Below are positions 6,302 to 10,960 of a stretch of 10,960 nucleotides of DNA, piece by piece. Each line of letters starts with the position of its first letter. Position 1 is the stretch's first letter. The stretch is taken from the NCBI GenBank assembly GCA_023131215.1, contig JAGLZV010000123.1, forward strand, positions 1 to 10,960. Reading direction: 5' to 3'. A program made the translations under genes and the position numbers. The notes under the pieces were generated by a model, which searched no databases, was not told where the DNA came from, and was given only the letters and a program-made list of their open reading frames with translations. The stretch is from Candidatus Methanophagales archaeon. GTDB lineage: Archaea; Halobacteriota; Syntropharchaeia; Alkanophagales; Methanospirareceae.

Positions 6302-6470
6302 AAAGGCACTGAGCGTACTTGGTAAAGAGCTAACGACAGAATATGCCAGATTCCTGGCAGCGATAATAGCTGAAATAGGGGATTCGGTAAAAGAGCGAAG
6401 GGAAATCCGGGATGTTAAAACTGAGGAGAAGTTCTTAACAAGGATGAAACGAAGAGGACATATTTTTTGA
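6285..6470 (+). pseudogene. Open frame without a start codon after the antitoxin
   Basis: From 6285 to the TGA at 6468-6470 the frame encodes about 61 residues with a believable soluble composition, including ALSVLGKELTTEYARFLAAI then GDSVKERREIRDVKTEE. It has no ATG, GTG or TTG at a sensible position. It is in the +1 frame relative to the antitoxin and spans its stop across an A-rich run. It may be the C-terminal end of a gene whose 5' part was lost, or a frameshifted tail. I do not recognise the family. Low confidence that it is expressed. Confidence 0.35.
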
Positions 6471-6495
6471 AAAGAGGAAAATAACAGTTAAAGTC

Positions 6496-6717
6496 ATGAG
6501 GGATAGAAAAAGCGACGGGTACAGCATCTCTTTCGATAAAAACTTCACGCTTGTAGCAAATGGAACTTACAACACCATTGGCATAAACTCTTATCCACAG
6601 ATTCATCATACATCAGCACTGCCAACCGCAAATGGCTGGATAAACTGCACTAAATTCGTGAATACCAATGAAAAAATTCGTAATAACTGGATTCCGGCTA
6701 TCAAATTGTTTTTTTAG
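6496..6717 (+). CDS. Doubtful 73-residue hypothetical protein
   Basis: An ATG-initiated frame encodes 73 residues rich in Asn, Ile and Thr, with no recognised motif, no signal peptide and no ribosome-binding site. Its only attraction is that it fills most of the gap before mre11. Composition differs from the charged proteins around it, so it may be chance, or a remnant of a surface or accessory protein. Its 3' end runs into palindromic repeat copy 4. Confidence 0.2.
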   Translation: MRDRKSDGYSISFDKNFTLVANGTYNTIGINSYPQIHHTSALPTANGWINCTKFVNTNEKIRNNWIPAIKLFF

Positions 6718-6746
6718 TAAAGGTTTCTTTTTAAAAGAAAAGTTTT
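6713..6746 (+). repeat. Palindromic dispersed repeat, copy 4, abutting mre11
   Basis: This copy is centred on TTTCTTTTTAAAAGAAA, an inverted repeat of 8 bp arms. It ends immediately before the mre11 ATG, so no separate ribosome-binding site exists. It aligns with copy 2 over TTTAGT-AAGGTTT and with reversed copy 5 over TTTCTTTT-AAAGAAAAGTT. With copy 5 it brackets mre11 in inverted orientation. Confidence 0.5.
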
Positions 6747-7895
6747 ATGAAGAAAATATTCCATCTCGCGGATACGCACATAGGCTACTCGGCATATCGA
6801 AGGATAGACGAAGCGACAGGGCTGAATCAGCGTGAAGTAGACACCTACGAGACGTTCAAGCAATTTGTAGATTATGCGTTGAAGGAAAATCCCGATGCCA
6901 TATTACACGCTGGAGACTTATTTGATTCCGTGCGCCCTACGAACCGTGCTATTTCTTTCGTTCTTGGGCAATTAATAAGATTAAGTGACGCGGGCATTCC
7001 TTTTGTGGTTATTTCAGGCAATCACGAAACGCCTCGGTTGAAGGAAACGGGCAGTGTATTCAGCCTGTTTGAGCATATTCCCAAAGTGTATGTGGTTTAT
7101 GAAAACAAATACGAACTCATTGAAATTGATGATACAAGAGTGCATGCGATTCCTCATTGTGATGATATTGAAGAAGAGAAGAAGAAAATGAGGCTGAATA
7201 ACGACAACAATGGGTTTAATGTCGCACTTCTCCATGCAAGCGTTCTCGACACGGAATACCCCGCACCGATATTCATGATGGGCGAATTCAACGAGCAAAT
7301 TGTTAATATTGACGACTTAACGAATTTTGATTACCTCGCATTGGGGCATTTTCACAGCTACACGAAAGTAAGAGAAGACGCTTACTATGCGGGCTCAACA
7401 GAAAGATTCAGCTTCAATGAGGTGAACGACGATAAAGGCTTCTTAGAAGTCAGGTTTGGAGAAGATGGCGGAAAAGAAGTCATCTTTCACGAGTTGAGAA
7501 CAAGAGAGATGGTGGATTTGGAGCCGATTGTTTGCAGTAGTCTCGATGAACACGAGATAAAAAGTGCTATAAAAAATCGTATCCAGGAATGCAACCCCCA
7601 AAATAAAGTAGTAAGGTTAAAAGTGCAGGATATACCCATGCACGTCTATCACTCGCTGGATTTTGACGATATGAAGAGGCTGACGAGGTCTGCAGTTCAT
7701 TTTGAGATAAAATATGAGTTCCATAGGGATAATGAGTCATTTTCTGCTGAACATCCCGCTTTTCATTCTTTACATACTGAGTTCCTTCGCTTTATCCGCA
7801 AGTACACGATAGGAGCGCATATAGATAAGGCGAAACTTAAGGAGTTAGGGGTGAAGTATATGCAGGAATGGGAAATGGATAGCGAAGAAGAGTAG
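6747..7895 (+). CDS. mre11: DNA double-strand break repair nuclease Mre11
   Basis: This is a manganese-dependent nuclease that, with the Rad50 ATPase, processes DNA ends for recombination. The 382 residues are somewhat shorter than the best-studied archaeal Mre11. All phosphoesterase motifs are intact: HLADTHIGY (6-14; Asp9, His11), HAGDLFD (54-60; Asp57), GNHE (91-94), LLHAS with His163, and GHFH (200-203). The C-terminal cap and Rad50-binding half, 210-382, is divergent and ends in an acidic tail. Archaeal mre11 usually lies with rad50, herA and nurA, but none is present on either side here. No ribosome-binding site precedes the ATG; the palindromic repeat directly abuts it. A bacterial SbcD is less likely, given overall similarity to archaeal Mre11. 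Confidence 0.93.
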   Translation: MKKIFHLADTHIGYSAYRRIDEATGLNQREVDTYETFKQFVDYALKENPDAILHAGDLFDSVRPTNRAISFVLGQLIRLSDAGIPFVVISGNHETPRLKETGSVFSLFEHIPKVYVVYENKYELIEIDDTRVHAIPHCDDIEEEKKKMRLNNDNNGFNVALLHASVLDTEYPAPIFMMGEFNEQIVNIDDLTNFDYLALGHFHSYTKVREDAYYAGSTERFSFNEVNDDKGFLEVRFGEDGGKEVIFHELRTREMVDLEPIVCSSLDEHEIKSAIKNRIQECNPQNKVVRLKVQDIPMHVYHSLDFDDMKRLTRSAVHFEIKYEFHRDNESFSAEHPAFHSLHTEFLRFIRKYTIGAHIDKAKLKELGVKYMQEWEMDSEEE

Positions 7896-7910
7896 CGTCT
7901 CTTATTAGCC

Positions 7911-8034
7911 CCTCAGATTACACAGATTTTCACACAACTTTTCTTTAGAAAAGAAAGCTTGACCAAAGAAACAAAAGAATGTCCAACCTGTATCTTGCAT
8001 CATTTTCTTGTGTTAATCTCGTGAAATCTCGTGG
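7911..8034. repeat. Intergenic inverted-repeat element with AGATTNCAC-type arms
   Basis: The left arm (7911-7935) and right arm (8010-8034) are imperfect reverse complements. Both are built from two AGATT-x-x-CAC-like units, for example AGATTACACAGATTTTCAC on the left. They enclose about 75 bp that contains palindromic repeat copy 5. The whole resembles a miniature inverted-repeat element or a long cruciform. No coding capacity is seen. It occupies most of the 238-nt gap between mre11 and the DUF429 gene. Confidence 0.6.
7935..7967 (-). repeat. Palindromic dispersed repeat, copy 5 (reverse orientation)
   Basis: This copy holds the inverted repeat CTTTTCT and AGAAAAG separated by TT. AAAAGAAAGCTTGACCAAAG aligns with the reverse complement of copy 1 with only a few differences. 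It is the only copy in reverse orientation and lies downstream of mre11, inside the larger inverted-repeat element. Confidence 0.55.
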
Positions 8035-8076
8035 TTTTTGAAACATTTGATTTTTGAATTTTGGACTTGTTTAGAT

Positions 8077-8105
8077 TTTAGGGTTTAGGATTTAGGATTT
8101 TTAGG
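8077..8105 (+). repeat. Four short TTTAGG repeats
   Basis: TTTAGG occurs at 8077, 8084, 8091 and 8100, spaced 7, 7 and 9 nt, in an AT-rich stretch ahead of the DUF429 gene. It looks like decayed short tandem repeats, with no evident function. Confidence 0.5.
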
Positions 8106-8133
8106 TTGCAGGATATTTGTAATTACAGAAGAG

Positions 8134-8658
8134 ATGAAAGTAAAGGTAATGGGCATAGACCTTGCGGGTTTGGAGAAAAACATCACCGGGATATGCGTAC
8201 TTGTGCTAAATCACGAACTCGAACTTTACTCTGTGCGCGGAAATGAAGAGATAATAAAGAGAATAGAGGAAGAAGAACCTGCTGTCGTAGCCATAGACGC
8301 ACCTTTGTCCTTTTATGGAAAACCTTTCAGGGATTGCGACCTCGAAATGAGGAAATATTGTTCAATTCTACCTTTGACTTTCAAAGGAATGAAGCAGCTT
8401 ACGGAGCGGGGCATAAAATTGGCAGAGATTGTTAAAGAGAAGGATGTTGAAGTGATAGAAGTATATCCACATGCTACAAAGATAGCTCTGCATGAAAAGG
8501 AAGGGGATGAGGAATTGCTAAGGGAACTTGTGGAACGTGCGCAAATAAAAAACGAGCACGAATACGATGCCATACTATGTGCCATCACTGCAAAGTTCTA
8601 TTACGAGGGCAAATACCGTGCTTTTGGCAAAGTGGATAAGATAATAGTGCCAAGGTAA
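8134..8658 (+). CDS. DUF429 family protein (RNase H-like fold, function unknown)
   Basis: The 174 residues match the DUF429 pattern. It opens with a beta-hairpin GIDLAG (7-12) followed by a TGICVL strand. Then come VVAIDAPLSF (51-60), the RDCDLEMRK segment (66-73), EVYPHATK (109-116) and the C-terminal HEYDAILCAITAKFYYEG (142-159). Acidic residues Asp9, Asp55, Glu109 and Asp145 sit where an RNase H/ruvC-like fold would place metal ligands, so nuclease or nucleotide-related activity is possible but unproven. The ATG at 8134 is chosen. A second ATG at 8149 (MGIDLAG) would also keep the first strand, and only a weak GAAGAG precedes the first. It lies 238 nt after mre11, so co-transcription is uncertain. 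Confidence 0.85.
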   Translation: MKVKVMGIDLAGLEKNITGICVLVLNHELELYSVRGNEEIIKRIEEEEPAVVAIDAPLSFYGKPFRDCDLEMRKYCSILPLTFKGMKQLTERGIKLAEIVKEKDVEVIEVYPHATKIALHEKEGDEELLRELVERAQIKNEHEYDAILCAITAKFYYEGKYRAFGKVDKIIVPR

Positions 8659-8758
8659 TTTGAAAGCTCTGATCATATTCTGCCAAGTGAGTGATAGCGA
8701 ACCGCATACCCGCTGTTTTTCGAAAACGATGCAATTTGATGTTTTAACACGCTTGTCA

Positions 8759-8941
8759 TTATGACACGCTCACATAACGATAGACTGTGTATCCTATACT
8801 AATTGCAAGTAGAAGTACCCATATTATACCAATCCCAATAAATAGCCATTTGTCAAGAATCTTTCGGGTATGTCCGAGACCCCTTTCAACGAGGAGATCA
8901 ATTTCCTCATCGCTAATCTCTTTTTCTGCGAGGAATAATTG
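8759..8941 (-). pseudogene. C-terminal continuation of the membrane-protein gene beyond an in-frame TAA
   Basis: Directly after the TAA at 8942-8944 the same frame stays open for 60 codons, to a TAA at 8759-8761. It encodes a plausible charged linker (AEKEISDEEIDLLVERG) and one clear membrane helix (WLFIGIGIIWVLLLAISIGY), followed by a short YRYVSVS tail. It has no start codon or ribosome-binding site of its own. The best reading is the natural C terminus of the upstream 128-residue protein, separated by a nonsense codon. Readthrough or sequence error are alternatives. Confidence 0.6.
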
Positions 8942-9328
8942 TTAAAGATGCTTGGCATTTGCTCTGCGCAACTTCTGATAGATCTTGAATTGAGTAAAAT
9001 AGCGTCTGTCAGGCGGTAGATCTTGTTCAGCTCTGATTAGCTTACGATGCCAAAAACTTACATCTTCACCTCGTGCGATAATAATTTTGTGCATCTTGAT
9101 CAAGATGTATATACTAATCATAGCCAACACAACTAAGATTAAAGTTGCCAACGTAAATTGAATGATCTCATCGAAAGCGAGAACCGCAAGCGATAGGCCA
9201 GCTCCAATAGCTACAAAGATTGACTGCAAAGTTAGATGGAAATTCCGATAGGCTTGTAGAAGGGAATCGTTCAGTTCAGCCCCCTCAAGTAAATAATCAA
9301 GGTAATCAATTGGTTTGTTGTCTGTCAT
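8942..9328 (-). CDS. Small two-helix membrane protein, probably truncated
   Basis: I do not recognise a named family. The 128 residues have a soluble N terminus (1-33), two membrane helices at about 35-52 (SIFVAIGAGLSLAVLAFD) and 57-78 (QFTLATLILVVLAMISIYIL), and a charged, Arg/Lys-rich C-terminal region containing SFWHRKLIRAEQDLP. A GGAG ribosome-binding site sits about 8 nt before the ATG. The frame remains open after the stop for 60 more codons, adding a third helix, so the intact protein would be about 189 residues. It converges with the DUF429 gene. The 100 nt between them (8659-8758) hold only a small GTTTT-AAAAC inverted repeat. Confidence 0.7.
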   Translation of the reverse strand: MTDNKPIDYLDYLLEGAELNDSLLQAYRNFHLTLQSIFVAIGAGLSLAVLAFDEIIQFTLATLILVVLAMISIYILIKMHKIIIARGEDVSFWHRKLIRAEQDLPPDRRYFTQFKIYQKLRRANAKHL

Positions 9329-9451
9329 TCACTTACTCCATTTTTCTATATCGGTTTCGGATAACTTCAGTATATCCGAAATTAAGTTTGCTTTATACAT
9401 CCCTCTAATGGAACATCATCTTTTATCATTCATCATTCTTCCCGAATCAGG

Positions 9452-9460
9452 TTTATAAAT
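9452..9460 (+). promoter_or_regulatory. TATA box, probably for tRNA-Gln
   Basis: TTTATAAAT lies 52-60 nt upstream of tRNA-Gln. It predicts a transcript start near 9482 and a roughly 30-nt 5' leader to be removed by RNase P. No better TATA box is seen closer. The rest of the 9329-9511 gap shows nothing else I can support. Confidence 0.5.
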
Positions 9461-9510
9461 TCCCATCAATAAAAAGTTTTTTAATGCTGAAAGAGAAAGA
9501 GTAAATAAAA

Positions 9511-9583
9511 AGTCCCGTGGTGTAGCGGTCAAGCATACCGGCCCTTGGAGCCAGTGACAGGGGTTCGAATCCTCTCGGGACTA
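9511..9583 (+). tRNA. tRNA-Gln (anticodon TTG) with an abnormal anticodon arm
   Basis: This is a 73-nt cloverleaf. The acceptor stem AGTCCCG pairs perfectly with CGGGACT, and the discriminator is A. The D loop contains GGT, the T arm is AGGGG-TTCGAAT-CCTCT, and the variable loop is 4 nt. The anticodon stem CCGGC/GCCAG closes loop CCTTGGA, giving UUG at 34-36. Two features are irregular: position 33 is C where U is nearly universal, and C28 faces A42. The acceptor stem, UUG anticodon and discriminator fit archaeal tRNA-Gln. No CCA is encoded. It may be functional, edited or decaying. Confidence 0.88.
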
Positions 9584-9606
9584 TTTAGATTTGGGTAGGA
9601 GGGTTG

Positions 9607-9629
9607 ATAAGGGGGGTCTGGCCCCTTAT
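9607..9629. terminator. GC-rich hairpin between convergent tRNA-Gln and cgi121
   Basis: A perfect 8-bp inverted repeat, ATAAGGGG (9607-9614) and CCCCTTAT (9622-9629), with a 7-nt loop overlaps the cgi121 stop codon. It lies between two convergent genes, where it could block read-through in both directions. Neither side has a strong T tract, so terminator function is inferred. Confidence 0.4.
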
Positions 9630-10195
9630 TTCAGCACATCTAACATCGCAACCCTTTCCAACACCAGCATCTTTAACTTTGGCTCGCCAACTGCCTTTAA
9701 CTCAGCCTCTGTTATGTCAAAGAACTTCTTTATACCCTCTTTTTTATCCTCTTTATATTCTAACTCCAACTCTGAGATTGGCTCTTCTTGTACCCCTATT
9801 TTCCTCTTTACTTCCTCAGCAACCATTTCCAAATCTTTTTCTCTTTGTGCTCGTGCAGAAGCATCAACAATAACGATTGCAACTCTTTTCTCGTTTTCGC
9901 CTTCTGACACAGAAACGCCCATCGCCAATGCTCTTTCTATCTGCCTTCTTCCCGCGGCATATAAAAGAATCTCCAAGCCCAGGTCGCTCGTTATATTCCT
10001 TTTCCTCTCCGTAGCTCTTATTGCTTTTTTCACCGCTGATATTATATGCTCTCCCCCAGCTATCAGCTCGGCATCCATAGCTTGTATTGTCACGTCGTAT
10101 TCATGAGCGATATTTTTCAACGAAGAAAGAAAATCGTCTACGTTGGATATGCCAACTTTACCAGCAATTATTTTGCAGTTTAATGTCGTCTCCAT
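9626..10195 (-). CDS. cgi121: KEOPS complex subunit Cgi121
   Basis: Cgi121 is the tRNA-binding accessory subunit of KEOPS, which with Kae1 and Bud32 makes N6-threonylcarbamoyladenosine at position 37 of tRNAs reading ANN codons. The 189 residues are longer than the roughly 150 of well-known archaeal homologues. The signature NITSDLGLEILLYAAGRRQI (67-86) matches the family's central helix and loop. The DAELIAGGEHIISAVKKAI segment and the closing LVLERVAMLDVL also match. The extra length is a charged insertion around 120-160. AGGTGAT directly precedes the ATG, a strong ribosome-binding sequence. A TATA box at 10233-10240 gives it its own promoter despite following asd on the same strand. Confidence 0.85.
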   Translation of the reverse strand: METTLNCKIIAGKVGISNVDDFLSSLKNIAHEYDVTIQAMDAELIAGGEHIISAVKKAIRATERKRNITSDLGLEILLYAAGRRQIERALAMGVSVSEGENEKRVAIVIVDASARAQREKDLEMVAEEVKRKIGVQEEPISELELEYKEDKKEGIKKFFDITEAELKAVGEPKLKMLVLERVAMLDVLK

Positions 10196-10209
10196 ATCAC
10201 CTCTCTCCT
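10196..10209 (-). promoter_or_regulatory. Shine-Dalgarno region for cgi121
   Basis: The minus strand reads GGAGAGAGGTGAT just before the ATG. GGTGAT matches the archaeal 16S 3'-end complement well, and GGAG sits at a more usual spacing. It supports the 10195 start. Confidence 0.65.
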
Positions 10210-10232
10210 ACTTATTCTTTTGGATTCAGAAG

Positions 10233-10240
10233 TTATAAAT
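10233..10240 (-). promoter_or_regulatory. TATA box for cgi121
   Basis: The minus strand reads ATTTATAA, 38-45 nt upstream of the cgi121 ATG. It predicts transcription starting near 10213, with a short leader that contains the ribosome-binding site. It sits in the 107-nt gap after asd. Confidence 0.5.
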
Positions 10241-10302
10241 GATATACTGAACGGAATCTTTTAATTTCCGATGATTTCATCTTGTTTTTGCAATGTCATG
10301 AT

Positions 10303-10960
10303 TTATAAGCTTTGTATATATCTCCTCTCCACCAGCACCTCAGCATTCAATATAGATGCCCCAGCAGCACCTCTTATTGTATTGTGCCCCTGCGCAATAT
10401 ACTTCACCTCACTCTCCATTTGTCCTCGTCTTATTCTTCCCACCGATACACTCATCCCTCTCCCTGCATCCCTGTCTAACTTCGGCTGCGGTCTATCCCG
10501 TTCCTCTCTTAATATTATAGGCTTTTCTGGAGCAAAAGGCGTCTTTATATCTGTGGAGAAGTCCTTAAACGCCTTCTTCACTTCTTCTTCACTTACGCTT
10601 CCCTCGAACTTCACCCACACCGCCTCTGTATGACCATCCACCACTGGAACACGATGGCAAGAGGCACATACAGAGAATGTTGCGTTTTTTATCTCTGAAC
10701 CTTCCATTGTGCCGAGAATCTTTTGAGGCTCGCTTTCCATCTTATCTTCTTCCTTTTCTATAAACGGTATCACATTATCCATTATCGCCATCGAAGGCAC
10801 ACCCGCATATCCAGCACCCGATACCGCCTGCATGGTTGAAACCCGCACCTCTTTTATCCCGTATTTCATTAGTGGTTTCAAACTCATGGTCAGGACGATA
10901 GCCGAACAGTTAGGATTTGTCATAATGAACCCATTCCATCCTCGCTTCTCTTTTTGCACC
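10303..10960 (-). CDS. asd: Aspartate-semialdehyde dehydrogenase, C-terminal part (runs off right edge)
   Basis: This enzyme reduces aspartyl phosphate to aspartate semialdehyde with NADPH, the branch point for lysine, threonine and methionine. About 218 C-terminal residues are visible. The N-terminal NADP-binding domain lies outside the window, so the GTG near the edge is read as an internal Val. Visible motifs are TNPNCSAIVLT with the catalytic Cys, VSTMQAVSGAGYAG, the active-site segment CHRVPVVDGHTEAVW, and the closing NTIRGAAGASILNAE. These fit the archaeal/fungal type of about 350 residues, not the enterobacterial Asd. cgi121 follows 107 nt downstream on the same strand with its own promoter. 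Confidence 0.94.
   Translation of the reverse strand, partial: VQKEKRGWNGFIMTNPNCSAIVLTMSLKPLMKYGIKEVRVSTMQAVSGAGYAGVPSMAIMDNVIPFIEKEEDKMESEPQKILGTMEGSEIKNATFSVCASCHRVPVVDGHTEAVWVKFEGSVSEEEVKKAFKDFSTDIKTPFAPEKPIILREERDRPQPKLDRDAGRGMSVSVGRIRRGQMESEVKYIAQGHNTIRGAAGASILNAEVLVERRYIQSL

Noticed and set aside
8077..8105. TTTAGG repeats as a telomere-like or CRISPR array
   Set aside because: There are only four short copies, with uneven spacing and no unique spacers of constant length. It is far too small for either.
8942..8944. Pyrrolysine or selenocysteine recoding at the in-frame stop
   Set aside because: The codon is TAA, whereas pyrrolysine uses TAG and selenocysteine uses TGA.
9591..10106. 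171-codon plus-strand open frame opposite cgi121
   Set aside because: It is Ser/Phe/Ala-rich and antisense to the Cgi121 gene, which has the family signature and a strong ribosome-binding site.

Overview
The window reads as euryarchaeal chromosome. The protein families are archaeal: short-form adenylosuccinate synthetase, archaeal-type phosphoglycerate kinase, Mre11, the KEOPS subunit Cgi121 and archaeal-type aspartate-semialdehyde dehydrogenase. Neither tRNA gene encodes a 3' CCA. Most genes are preceded by archaeal TATA boxes instead of -35/-10 promoters. Composition is moderately AT-rich. The AT-rich palindromic intergenic DNA reminds me of methanogen or ANME-type lineages, but I cannot assign a genus.

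Layout. Positions 1-80 hold two copies of a palindromic repeat, next to a minus-strand tRNA-Arg(CCG). Positions 218-2492 (minus) are a gap-pgk operon: a bacterial-type GAPDH whose NAD-specificity residues are replaced, followed by an archaeal PGK. A 2.5-2.7 kb intergenic stretch forms a large imperfect inverted repeat. A 118-residue helical protein of unknown function (minus) is divergent from a purA-phosphohexomutase pair (plus, 3115-5534), and the two sides may share one TATA box.

Positions 5535-6746 are an accessory islet. It holds a fragment of a TumE-like toxin, an apparently intact BrnT/BrnA-type toxin-antitoxin pair, and two poorly supported or broken frames. An orphan mre11 (6747-7895), with no rad50 beside it, is flanked by inverted copies of the same palindromic repeat. 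A DUF429 protein (8134-8658) follows an intergenic inverted-repeat element. A minus-strand membrane-protein gene (9328 down to 8759) is interrupted by an in-frame TAA. A tRNA-Gln(UUG) with two abnormal anticodon-arm bases, cgi121, and the C-terminal part of asd (running off the right edge) complete the window.

How the genes relate. gap and pgk catalyse consecutive steps of the glycolysis/gluconeogenesis trunk, and the GAPDH residues suggest NADP(H), which would suit biosynthetic flux. purA and the phosphohexomutase are housekeeping anabolic genes. cgi121 belongs to tRNA t6A modification and asd to aspartate-family amino acid synthesis. The points most worth a second look are the dispersed palindrome family (five copies), the interrupted membrane gene, the odd tRNA-Gln and the toxin-antitoxin islet.
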